From Bradyrhizobium sp. Ai1a-2 (GTDB lineage Bacteria; Pseudomonadota; Alphaproteobacteria; Rhizobiales; Xanthobacteraceae), in NCBI RefSeq assembly GCF_000426245.1, contig NZ_AUEZ01000001.1:186001-250000 (forward strand): a stretch of 64,000 nt of DNA. The letters run 5' to 3'. The notes beneath the pieces were generated by a model that saw nothing but the letters and a program-made list of their open reading frames with translations, was not told where the DNA came from and ran no database searches. Made by a program: the position numbers and the translations under genes. This document shows positions 1 through 7,905 of the stretch, piece by piece. The first letter of the stretch is position 1. The number at the start of each line of letters is the position of its first letter.

Positions 1-1009
1 AGAAGGTGCCGCATCCAGTTCCACCCGACCAAGGCGAGACCTTCAAGAGGAGCTTTGGACTAGACCAATGTATCAAGTCCGTCGAACTCGAATAGTAGAC
101 GCCGGTTGTGTCGGGGCTCGCCGTCCTTCGCATGAAGACGCCAACCCAGTTGTTGCCAACACTAATTACCGACCTGATTTGACCCAGGATATTGCCAGGA
201 GATATGGCGTCGCATTCTGCCGTTTCGCTGGTCTCGTCGTCTGGCCCCGTGAAAGGCTGACTGAACGAACCGTTGCGATATGACACCCAGTTTCCAAGCA
301 CGTCGCTTAGCGGCGCCCGAAACAGGCAGTTGCGAGGCTTTGAATCGAGCTCCGCCCATATGAAGACATAGGCGAAGCCGTCCTTAACAATTGCATTCGA
401 GGTGGTAAAGAAGCCGTATCGCTTGCCGCGGTTTGGATCGTAGCTCTTCGGAGGAATTGCTACGGATTTTGATTTCGGATCGCGGGGAAAGTTGAAGTGC
501 AGGCTTTCGCCATCAGGTACGAGCGCCAGTATCGAGCTGAACCAACACGAGGATGGTTTAACTGAGTTGACCGTGCACTGGTGATGACGGTAGCCAGAAA
601 ACTCGTGGCTTGCGAGTGCAATCACGCTGTCGTTCGAGGGAACAAGTGCTTGGATCCAGTATCTCGTATCGAAAGCGGCCGCGTCATGTGATTCCGCTCC
701 GAAGGATGAGATTGTGCAATTCGGCTTGAGATCGTTGAAGCTGCGTCCAACGAGAAACTGGTTCTTGAAGTGAGCCGCTATCAGGGCGATCGAATTGTCG
801 CGCCTTCTGAAAGCTCGCGCGGGAGAATCGGGAATGAAGTCGTCAGCGCACTTCTGCGTCGACCATTTATACACTACCGTTTCGGGCCCGGACGGTCGAA
901 TGGTCGGTCCGTTGGGCTGGTCTGCCACCGCGATCGTAGCGGTTAGAAAGATCAGAAGGGAGACCGCAGATGCGAGGAGTTGGGTGCGAACAGTTGGCAT
1001 ACTAGTCAT
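1..1009 (-). CDS. Secreted protein of unknown function, possibly a beta-propeller; 3' end beyond the window edge
   Basis: An open frame runs without a stop from ATG at 1009 to position 1, so only the N-terminal 336 residues are visible. A second ATG is at 1000. The first 30 residues look like a signal peptide: a short polar start, a hydrophobic stretch (LLASAVSLLIFLTATIA) and a cleavage-like AVA-D. The mature part is rich in aromatic residues and scattered cysteines, with repeated strand-like units ending in phrases such as GVYYSSSTDLIHWSSP. Such units are typical of five-bladed-propeller, GH43- or DUF4185-like secreted proteins. No catalytic residues can be assigned. Codon use looks genuine over its whole length. 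The gene precedes polysaccharide genes on the same strand, so a role at the cell surface is possible but inferred. Confidence 0.7.
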   Translation of the reverse strand, partial: MTSMPTVRTQLLASAVSLLIFLTATIAVADQPNGPTIRPSGPETVVYKWSTQKCADDFIPDSPARAFRRRDNSIALIAAHFKNQFLVGRSFNDLKPNCTISSFGAESHDAAAFDTRYWIQALVPSNDSVIALASHEFSGYRHHQCTVNSVKPSSCWFSSILALVPDGESLHFNFPRDPKSKSVAIPPKSYDPNRGKRYGFFTTSNAIVKDGFAYVFIWAELDSKPRNCLFRAPLSDVLGNWVSYRNGSFSQPFTGPDDETSETAECDAISPGNILGQIRSVISVGNNWVGVFMRRTASPDTTGVYYSSSTDLIHWSSPKLLLKVSPWSGGTGCGTF

Positions 1010-1090
1010 CGATGGCTTGAGTGTTTGACGTTTGCCATCACGCCTACGTTTAACTAGGCCCGGACAACGCCTATCAGTGTGCAAATTTCC

Positions 1091-1645
1091 TCATTCCCAG
1101 TCTGTCAGTTTCGTAACGGCAGCGACCGCGTTCCTGATTTCGTTGTGCTCGTGCTCGGTGATTTCAAGGGGATACCGGTTCCAGTGCCACTCGACCCGCA
1201 GATCGATGATGCGCTTGAGCATGCCAGTATCAAGCAACCGCTTTAGCACCTTGTACTCCGCGCCTTCGATGTCCATCTTAAGGACCAGGAGATCATCATC
1301 CGATGTATTCTCCCTTAGCCATCGGTCGAGATCGATGCTCTGCGCTCGATATGGAGCTTCGTAATCCACCGACCAGTTGGGCGAACTCTTCTTGCCGGTT
1401 AGAACGGTTGACGATTGGTCTGAGGCCGTACCGAAGTAAAAATTCACTATTCCATCTGTGATCCAGGCTGCATATTCCATCACGTGTACATTTGAATCGT
1501 GTGCCTTGAAATCGCGTCGTAGCTTGTCCGCTAATGATGGAGTCGGCTCGAAGGCAAAGGTGATGAAAGCAGGGTTCTCCGCCTTGAATCGTCTGACGGT
1601 ATGCCCGTGATTTGCACCTAGATCGACATATACTTTCCGCGCCAT
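1091..1645 (-). CDS. FkbM family SAM-dependent methyltransferase
   Basis: This 184-residue protein starts directly with the SAM-binding strand and glycine loop (VYVDLGANHGHTV), as short FkbM methyltransferases do. The acidic LKMDIEGAEY motif in the second half is diagnostic of the FkbM fold. The family O-methylates sugars and other small acceptors, often in polysaccharide or lipid clusters. I chose ATG at 1645, preceded by GGAG, because it begins exactly at the conserved core. An in-frame TTG at 1672 would add nine residues. It lies beside the rhamnose genes on the same strand, so methylation of a surface glycan is a reasonable inference. The acceptor cannot be read from sequence. Confidence 0.8.
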   Translation of the reverse strand: MARKVYVDLGANHGHTVRRFKAENPAFITFAFEPTPSLADKLRRDFKAHDSNVHVMEYAAWITDGIVNFYFGTASDQSSTVLTGKKSSPNWSVDYEAPYRAQSIDLDRWLRENTSDDDLLVLKMDIEGAEYKVLKRLLDTGMLKRIIDLRVEWHWNRYPLEITEHEHNEIRNAVAAVTKLTDWE

Positions 1646-1708
1646 CGCCGCGAGCTCCGCAGATTGGATCAATGTCTTCCGACGTTTACGCCCGACGTGA
1701 TGGGCCGA

Positions 1709-1864
1709 TCAATGGTGGGTTTTGCAGATCGGAGCCGCACCCTGCTGCAGTTTCCCGATCTTCTCCGCATCCTTGTCGATGCGACTAATGTCGTGAGGCA
1801 GATCGGCGAAGCAGGTTCCGGGTACCGAGCCGGTGTGGCCGGCTCCAATCATCGCTGTGCGCAT
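1709..1864 (-). pseudogene. N-terminal remnant of UDP-glucose 6-dehydrogenase
   Basis: A 51-codon frame begins MRTAMIGAGHTGSVPGTCFA and continues with a segment like DKDAEKIGKLQQG. This matches the first roughly 45 residues of UDP-glucose/GDP-mannose dehydrogenases (Rossmann GxGxxG, the CFAD stretch, the acidic residue then DKDAEKI). It then diverges and stops at a TGA. The rest of the roughly 430-residue enzyme (second NAD strand, catalytic Cys, C-terminal domain) is absent. Several consensus residues are already changed (GYVG to GHTG, VSGACFA to VPGTCFA), which suggests an old decaying fragment. It sits between the FkbM gene and rfbB and marks past rearrangement of the polysaccharide locus. 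Confidence 0.7.
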
Positions 1865-1932
1865 CGTGCTATTTATCCAACTTGCCGATCACGGCGGGAG
1901 TGAGGCGGTGTCGTTGCGCGAGGGGCACTGCG

Positions 1933-3000
1933 CTACTTGCTCAACCCGACGCGCTTCGCCTGATATCCGCGCGCCAGGATCTCGCGCCACCAAGGCTGCT
2001 GGTTGACGTACCAATGCACGGTCTTGGCGATGCCGGTCTCGAAAGTTTCTTCGGCGCGCCAGCCGAGGTCGCGTTCCAGCTTGGAGGCGTCGATGGCATA
2101 GCGGCGGTCGTGGCCCGGGCGGTCGGCGACGTAGGTGATCAGGTTGCGGCGGGCGCCTTGCGCGCCCGGTGCGATCTCGTCGAGGAGATCGCAAATGGTT
2201 TCGACCACATGCAGGTTGGTGCGCTCGTTGCGGCCGCCGACATTGTAGGTCTCGCCGACGACGCCGCGCGCGAGCACCAGCGTAAGCGCCTTGGCATGAT
2301 CCTCGACATAGAGCCAGTCGCGAATGTTCTTTCCGTCGCCATAGACGGGCAGGGGCTCGCCGGCCAGGCCCTTGATGATCATGTGCGGGATCAGCTTCTC
2401 CGGGAAATGGTACGGGCCGTAATTGTTCGAGCAGTTGGTGACCAGCGTCGGCAGGTCGTAGGTCTCGCGCCAGGCGCGCACCAGATGGTCGGAGGAAGCC
2501 TTGCTTGCGGAGTAGGGCGAGTTCGGCGCGTACGCCGTGGTTTCCGTGAAGAAGCCGTCATCGCCGAGCGAGCCGAACACTTCGTCGGTGGAGATGTGGA
2601 GGAAACGGAACTGCTCGCGCTTCTCAGGCGAGAGCGTGCGCCAATGGCGCAGCGTCTCCTGCAGGAGCGTGAAGGTGCCGACGATGTTGGTCTGGATGAA
2701 TTCGCCGGGGCCGTCGATCGAGCGGTCGACATGGCTCTCGGCCGCGAGGTTCATCACCGCGTCGGGCTGATACTTCTCGAACAGACGGCGCAGCCCGGCG
2801 CCATCGCAGATACATTGCTTCTCGAAGGCGTAGTTCAGGTTCTCCTTCGCGCCGGGTAACGAGTCGAGATTGGCGGCATAGGTGAGCTTGTCGATGTTGA
2901 CCACCCGGGCGTGACTGTCGCGCAGGAGATGACGGACCACGGCTGAGCCGATGAAGCCGGCGCCGCCCGTGACAAAGATAGTCGAGCCCTTAAAGCGCAT
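1933..3000 (-). CDS. rfbB: dTDP-glucose 4,6-dehydratase
   Basis: This 355-residue extended SDR converts dTDP-D-glucose to dTDP-4-keto-6-deoxy-D-glucose, the second step of dTDP-L-rhamnose synthesis. The NAD-binding GGAGFIG lies at residues 12-18, the STDEVFG active-site motif at about 137-143 (Asp/Glu acid-base pair) and the YxxxK dyad (YSASK) at about 163-167. Length is normal for RfbB/RmlB. It is followed upstream by rfbA on the same strand with a 25-bp gap, so the two are probably co-transcribed from the divergent promoter region at 3902-4011. The product is cytosolic and supplies rhamnose donors to the glycosyltransferases downstream. Confidence 0.95.
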   Translation of the reverse strand: MRFKGSTIFVTGGAGFIGSAVVRHLLRDSHARVVNIDKLTYAANLDSLPGAKENLNYAFEKQCICDGAGLRRLFEKYQPDAVMNLAAESHVDRSIDGPGEFIQTNIVGTFTLLQETLRHWRTLSPEKREQFRFLHISTDEVFGSLGDDGFFTETTAYAPNSPYSASKASSDHLVRAWRETYDLPTLVTNCSNNYGPYHFPEKLIPHMIIKGLAGEPLPVYGDGKNIRDWLYVEDHAKALTLVLARGVVGETYNVGGRNERTNLHVVETICDLLDEIAPGAQGARRNLITYVADRPGHDRRYAIDASKLERDLGWRAEETFETGIAKTVHWYVNQQPWWREILARGYQAKRVGLSK

Positions 3001-3025
3001 GATCTATCGCCTCCATGCAGTGGAA

Positions 3026-3901
3026 TCAGCCGTTAAGCGAGCGGGCAACGGACTTCAGATATTCGCCGTAGCTGCTTTTCGCGGTCTTTGCGGCCACCTT
3101 CTCGAACGCTTGAAGCGAGATGTAACCTTGCCGCAGCGCGATCTCTTCGGGGCAGGCGATGCGCAGACCCTGGCGCTGCTCGAGGATCTGGACGAAATGG
3201 CTGGCCTCGACCAGCGAGGAGTGCGTGCCGGTGTCGAGCCAGGCGAAGCCGCGGCCGAGCACCTCGACAAAGAGATCGCCGCGCTCAAGATAGGCGTTGT
3301 TGACGTCGGTGATTTCGATCTCGCCGCGGGCCGACGGCTTGATACCAGCGGCGATCTCGACGACGTTGTTGTCATAAAAGTATAGCCCGGTGACAGCTAC
3401 GTTGGACTTTGGCTGTTTCGGCTTCTCTTCGATCGAGAGCGCGCGGCCGGTGTGATCGAGTTCGACGACCCCATAGTGCTCGGGCGTGTTGACGACATAG
3501 CCGAACACGGTCGCGCCCTGGTTGCGGGAGGAAGCGGCGGACAGCATTTCCGGCAACCCGTGCCCGTAGAAAATGTTATCGCCTAACACAAGGGCGACCG
3601 AGTCCGAGCCGATGAAATCGCGGCCTACGATGAAGGCGTCCGCAAGCCCACGGGGCGTCTCCTGCGTGGCATAGGAAAAGCGCAGGCCGATCTCGCCGCC
3701 GTCGCCGAGCAGCCGCTGAAACAGCGGCTTGTCTTGCGGCGTCGAAATGATCAAAATGTCCCGAATTCCGCCCAACATCAGCGTCGACAGCGGATAATAG
3801 ATCATCGGCTTGTCGAACACGGGCAGAAGCTGCTTTGATACGACCGTCGTCACTGGGTAAAGGCGCGAGCCCGTCCCGCCGGCAAGGATAATGCCCTTCA
3901 T
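3026..3901 (-). CDS. rfbA: Glucose-1-phosphate thymidylyltransferase
   Basis: This 291-residue nucleotidyltransferase makes dTDP-glucose from dTTP and glucose-1-phosphate, the first step of dTDP-L-rhamnose synthesis. It has the N-terminal signature [11 protein letters not shown] (residues 8-18), [18 protein letters not shown] (about 22-39) and the VLGDNIFYG substrate loop. Length and motifs match RmlA of the homotetrameric class, which is feedback-inhibited by dTDP-rhamnose. It is the first gene of the minus-strand rfbAB pair and is divergent from rfbCD across an AT-rich, palindrome-containing spacer. Confidence 0.95.
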   Translation of the reverse strand: MKGIILAGGTGSRLYPVTTVVSKQLLPVFDKPMIYYPLSTLMLGGIRDILIISTPQDKPLFQRLLGDGGEIGLRFSYATQETPRGLADAFIVGRDFIGSDSVALVLGDNIFYGHGLPEMLSAASSRNQGATVFGYVVNTPEHYGVVELDHTGRALSIEEKPKQPKSNVAVTGLYFYDNNVVEIAAGIKPSARGEIEITDVNNAYLERGDLFVEVLGRGFAWLDTGTHSSLVEASHFVQILEQRQGLRIACPEEIALRQGYISLQAFEKVAAKTAKSSYGEYLKSVARSLNG

Positions 3902-4011
3902 AGCCCCTCACGTTTTGCTATCACAAAACATAACATATAATGTGATGTGCACAAGGTTGTTATCAATGCAGTGATAACATTGTATGTCAGCAATTTCGAA
4001 GTGTTGTGAAA
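3902..4011. promoter_or_regulatory. Divergent rfbA/rfbC promoter region with two inverted repeats
   Basis: The 110-bp spacer is much more AT-rich than its surroundings. It holds a perfect 7-bp inverted repeat, GTTATCA-N6-TGATAAC, at 3959-3978, and a second one, ATCACA-N15-TGTGAT, at 3920-3946. Both lie where a regulator could control rfbA and rfbC at once. The repeats are directly visible. That they are operators is inference, and no regulator gene lies next to them. Confidence 0.5.
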
Positions 4012-4566
4012 ATGAATGTCATCCAGACCGAGCTTCCTGAAGTCCTCATCGTCGAACCCAAGCTGTTCGGCGATCAGCGGGGCTTTTTCCTCGAAACTTA
4101 TCAGTCCTTTCGTTACGCCGAGCACGGGATCGCGCGGCCGTTCGTGCAGGACAACATGTCACGCTCGAGTTTCGGCGTGCTGCGCGGGCTCCACCTGCAA
4201 AATCCCGTTACGCAGGGAAAACTGGTCACGGCGCTGCGCGGCAAGGTGCTGGATGTCGCCGTCGACGTTCGGGTCGGCAGCCCGAATTTTGGACGCCACG
4301 TTGCGGTCGAATTGAGCGAAGAGAACAGGCGACAGCTCTGGGTCCCCCGCGGCTTCGCGCACGGATTTGTCGTTCTTTCCGAGACTGCCGACTTTTTCTA
4401 CAAATGCGACGATCTTTACAGCCCCAAGGATGAGGTCTCGATCCGCTGGGACGATCCCGCGATCGGCATCAAGTGGGGGGTCGAAAAGCCATCATTGTCG
4501 GCCAAGGACGCCGTGGCGCCGCTGCTCGCCGACGTTCAAAACCTTCCAGTCTATGGGCAAATCTGA
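4012..4566 (+). CDS. rfbC: dTDP-4-dehydrorhamnose 3,5-epimerase
   Basis: This 184-residue cupin-fold epimerase converts dTDP-4-keto-6-deoxyglucose to dTDP-4-keto-L-rhamnose. It shows the family core SFGVLRGLHLQ (about 53-63), including the catalytic His, and the later PRGFAHGFVVLSE strand. An in-frame GTG two codons upstream (4006) is possible, but ATG at 4012 is the natural start. The stop codon overlaps the rfbD start (TGATG), so the two are translationally coupled. It is divergent from rfbA. Confidence 0.95.
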   Translation: MNVIQTELPEVLIVEPKLFGDQRGFFLETYQSFRYAEHGIARPFVQDNMSRSSFGVLRGLHLQNPVTQGKLVTALRGKVLDVAVDVRVGSPNFGRHVAVELSEENRRQLWVPRGFAHGFVVLSETADFFYKCDDLYSPKDEVSIRWDDPAIGIKWGVEKPSLSAKDAVAPLLADVQNLPVYGQI

Positions 4567-5480
4567 TGCGGATCTTGTTGACGGGTACCCATGGCCAGGT
4601 GGGCGGCGCGTTGCAGCCACTGCTGGCAAACCACGGCACGATCATCGCGCCGTCACGCGCGGAGTTCGACCTGTCGAAGCCCGATACGCTGGCTGAAACG
4701 CTCGACAGTTTCCGACCCGATCTCATCATCAATCCTGCGGCCTATACTGCGGTGGATCGCGCCGAAGACGAACGCGAGCTCGCCTTCCTCGTCAACGCCA
4801 AGGCGCCAGAGATGATGGCGAAGTGGGCGGCACACCATCGCGTGCCGCTGGTGCATTTCTCCACCGACTATGTCTTCGACGGCTCCGGCGACAAGCCGTG
4901 GCGCGAGGACAGTCCGACGAACCCGCTCTCGGTCTACGGCGCCAGCAAGCTGGCCGGCGACACCGCGATCCAGGCGGCCGGCGGGCCGCATCTCATCGCG
5001 CGCACGTCCTGGGTCTATGCTGCCAAGGGAGCCAACTTCCTGCGCACGATCGCGCGACTGGCCGGCGAGCGCAAAGAGTTGCGCATCGTCGCCGACCAGA
5101 TCGGCGCCCCGACAACGGCAAGGGCGATTGCTGACGCGATCGCCGGCATCGTGCTTCCAAACGCGTTGGACTCGAACGCGCTGTTCCTGCGCAACAGCGG
5201 CGTGGTCAACCTTGTGTGCGCTGGCGAGACCAGTTGGCACGGCTTTGCAAGCGCCATTGTCGCCGGCCTCAGGGCGCGCGGCGTGGAGCTTGCCGTGGAG
5301 ACCATCGCTCCGATCGCAACCGCCGATTTTCCGACCAAGGCCAAGCGGCCCAATAATTCTCGGCTCGATCTATCGCGCCTGAAAAATCAGTTCGGAGTGA
5401 CGATGCCGACTTGGCAGGATGCCTTGGCACCGGAGCTCGATGATTTCGTCGCGCTGCAAAGGATGCCGCCAAGCTCGTGA
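4566..5480 (+). CDS. rfbD: dTDP-4-dehydrorhamnose reductase
   Basis: This 304-residue NADPH-dependent reductase of the SDR superfamily performs the last step to dTDP-L-rhamnose. It shows the GTHGQVG nucleotide loop (7-13), STDYVFDG (about 99-106) and the YGASK catalytic dyad (about 124-128). I chose ATG at 4566 because it overlaps the rfbC stop by one base and begins exactly at the Rossmann strand (MRILLTG). A frame extension to 4473 exists but would run inside rfbC. With rfbA, rfbB and rfbC it completes the four-enzyme pathway inside this window. Confidence 0.95.
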   Translation: MRILLTGTHGQVGGALQPLLANHGTIIAPSRAEFDLSKPDTLAETLDSFRPDLIINPAAYTAVDRAEDERELAFLVNAKAPEMMAKWAAHHRVPLVHFSTDYVFDGSGDKPWREDSPTNPLSVYGASKLAGDTAIQAAGGPHLIARTSWVYAAKGANFLRTIARLAGERKELRIVADQIGAPTTARAIADAIAGIVLPNALDSNALFLRNSGVVNLVCAGETSWHGFASAIVAGLRARGVELAVETIAPIATADFPTKAKRPNNSRLDLSRLKNQFGVTMPTWQDALAPELDDFVALQRMPPSS

Positions 5481-5556
5481 GTGGCCGCTCCAGCCGCAAC
5501 ACGTCTTTTTGGGATGCCATCGACGTGCCGAGCCCTTGAGGGCGCGGCCCGCTGCG

Positions 5557-7905
5557 TCAAAATCCCAACGGCAAGTCACGGGCCCTCGCTACAAGGTTGT
5601 ACCGGGGGGTGCGCGGTCCCGGGGGCCAAGCCAGGCCACTATAGGGAACCCCATCGCGCGACAGCTGCGGATTGTAGGTCGGGTCTTCATTGAGCAACTC
5701 GCCCCAGCGCGTGCGAAGCAGGCTGAGCTCGCGTTCGAATCGATCTCTCCGGTCTGCGCGATCGTCCTTGCCCCGGCTGGCGGATTCGGCGTGGACCAGC
5801 TTCGCGTGCGGCGTGAAGACGATGCGCTTGCCGGCCTGGCGCAGGCGCAGGCAATAGTCGACATCATTGAATGCCACCGCAAAGCGAGCCTCGTCCATTC
5901 CGCCGACGGCAAGATAGTCGCTTCGTCGCGTCACGAGGCAAGCCGCGGTCAGCGCACTGCATTCGTGCGCGACCAGTAGCTGATCAACAAAGCCGGGATC
6001 ATCGCTGAATCGATCAGTATAGGCGTGGGTCGCCGCGAAGTTCATTCCCAATACGACGCCGCCATGCTGCACGACCCCGCCCGGCCAGGTTAAGAGCGCA
6101 CCGACCGCACCGACGTCCGGCTCGGCCAGCCGCGTGAGCATCTCTTCAAGCCAATCGTCGGAGCCTGCCTCGATATCGTTGTTGAGCAGACACAGGACGT
6201 CGCTATCGAGCATCGCAGCGGCTTGATTGTTGAGCCTGGCGAAGTTGAACGGCCCTTCGATCCGTAAAGTGCGGAAGCCGCGCCCGCGCAGATCTGCGAA
6301 ATAGTCGATCGTCTCCGGATCAGCGCTATCGTTGTCGACAACCAGGATATCCGCATGGCAACGTTCGACCGCGGGCGCAATGCTGTCGATGCAGGTGCGC
6401 AACAGCGAGAGGCGGTCGCGGGTCGGGATGACTACGGTCACCCGTTCGCGCGGGATCGGCCGAATAATTCGAACTGCGGGAAAGAGATTGCCTTGCTGCT
6501 GACTCGCCTCCGCCCGGATGCCGCGCGCGCGCAGATGCATGTTGCTCGCGGCCGAAAGCAGAGAGCCGGCGTTTACCCGATTGAGTTTCGGCAGCGTCGC
6601 CAACGCTCCCGGCAGGTGCAGGATGTTCGCCTGTTCTGGACCGGCCTGATCGAGCAGGCAGTTGAACAGACGATAGAGGTTGTCGGGACGCGCCTCAAGA
6701 CCCGCTAGCAGCGCTTCTCGTCGGACCGCGAACAGGTGCGCACAATATCCTTGCTCGAGCATTCTCTCGTAATCGAACGCCGGAAAGGCAAGCGGCCAGA
6801 GACGGCCGTCGTCAGCGAGGAAGTCGAGATCGCCATACAATGCCGTAACATCCGGATAGGCGTCGAATGCGGCTGCGATACGAGCCAGCGCGCTCTGCTC
6901 GAGCGACATGCCCGCCATGGTGACGACGATGTGCTGCGCATCGGATGCGGCGTCTTCGAGAAACTCCAGGAGGCCGTCGCCGTCAATGGAAAGCGGCTGA
7001 CCGTCGATCACGCCCGCAGTCCAGTTTTCATGACTCTGCGCCTCCAGGGTGGAGAGCGTTTGCTGGGCTCCGGCGGTGCCGGCGATAACAACCGCAAGTT
7101 GAATTCGGCTCGCTCGCGGCTCCGGCAACGGGAAACGATCGCGCCAATTCGCATAGTCGGCGAGGGGAAGCGAGGCCGGAATGAGCTGATCGTACAATTT
7201 GCCGCGCAGGCGCTCCGCGCCGTGGCCTCCGATCGCGTCAATCATTCCGGCAAGGCCGTCGGGAAACGCCACGAAGACTGCCGTTGCCGGAACCTGTTCG
7301 CCGTCGTCTTTGCGCAGTCCGATTCGATGGACACGTCCGTCCGCGAAGCGTTGCGGGGCATGGAAATCGAAGGCGCGGGCGTTGCGGGATCCATGACCGT
7401 TGGCATCGTCGCCGATGTGCGTCCAGGCCGTTGCACGGACCTGCGCGACGGTTTCTCCATCGACGATCGCTTCGAGTGTGGCCGCGATTTCGCTATCGAT
7501 CCAGCCTTCAAAATGCAGGCCACCCAGCCAACGCAATTCGCTGGTTGGTCGGAGATCGACAAGTGCGCCGTGATTCTCAAGGTCGATAGGTTGGCCGATG
7601 GGGTTTCCGAGATTGGCCAGGCGCGCCTCGAGGATGCTCGCGGTTCGGAGCAGATCCGGCGCGAGGGTTACCGCGAACCCGCAAGCGCCATCCAGGCCTT
7701 GCTGAGAGAGCTCGGGGACGAGGGAATCGGCGTAGGTCGTTCTCGAGACCAGACCATCGAGCAGGATATCGACGGTGAAGCGGCGCTCCGGGGCCTCGGG
7801 ATCAAATACAAAGCCCGACACCGTGCTGTCGCGAGCGAGCGCAAGCCGGCTGATCAGTTTCGGTCTGGCCACCGATGCTGTGCGGGTGACGCGCGCGATG
7901 CTCAT
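5557..7905 (-). CDS. Large multidomain glycosyltransferase with a C-terminal GT2 domain
   Basis: This 782-residue protein has a clear GT2 (GT-A fold) domain from about residue 488. It carries VVIPTRDR, the VVDNDS nucleotide motif, CLLNNDIE as the DxD-like site, and GGMDEARF followed by NDVDYCLRLRQAGKR (ED-type acceptor site). A second, weaker GT-A-like segment lies at about 270-450 (LAVVIAGTAG...LYGDLDFL) and may be a degenerate transferase domain. The first 270 residues are a beta-rich region I cannot name. It overlaps the upstream glycosyltransferase gene by 4 bp (ATGA), so both are translated together. It probably builds a rhamnose-containing surface polysaccharide; donor and acceptor are unknown. 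Confidence 0.85.
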   Translation of the reverse strand: MSIARVTRTASVARPKLISRLALARDSTVSGFVFDPEAPERRFTVDILLDGLVSRTTYADSLVPELSQQGLDGACGFAVTLAPDLLRTASILEARLANLGNPIGQPIDLENHGALVDLRPTSELRWLGGLHFEGWIDSEIAATLEAIVDGETVAQVRATAWTHIGDDANGHGSRNARAFDFHAPQRFADGRVHRIGLRKDDGEQVPATAVFVAFPDGLAGMIDAIGGHGAERLRGKLYDQLIPASLPLADYANWRDRFPLPEPRASRIQLAVVIAGTAGAQQTLSTLEAQSHENWTAGVIDGQPLSIDGDGLLEFLEDAASDAQHIVVTMAGMSLEQSALARIAAAFDAYPDVTALYGDLDFLADDGRLWPLAFPAFDYERMLEQGYCAHLFAVRREALLAGLEARPDNLYRLFNCLLDQAGPEQANILHLPGALATLPKLNRVNAGSLLSAASNMHLRARGIRAEASQQQGNLFPAVRIIRPIPRERVTVVIPTRDRLSLLRTCIDSIAPAVERCHADILVVDNDSADPETIDYFADLRGRGFRTLRIEGPFNFARLNNQAAAMLDSDVLCLLNNDIEAGSDDWLEEMLTRLAEPDVGAVGALLTWPGGVVQHGGVVLGMNFAATHAYTDRFSDDPGFVDQLLVAHECSALTAACLVTRRSDYLAVGGMDEARFAVAFNDVDYCLRLRQAGKRIVFTPHAKLVHAESASRGKDDRADRRDRFERELSLLRTRWGELLNEDPTYNPQLSRDGVPYSGLAWPPGPRTPRYNLVARARDLPLGF

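Noticed and set aside
1882..2859. 325-codon plus-strand open frame opposite rfbB
   Set aside because: Antisense shadow of a canonical dTDP-glucose dehydratase.
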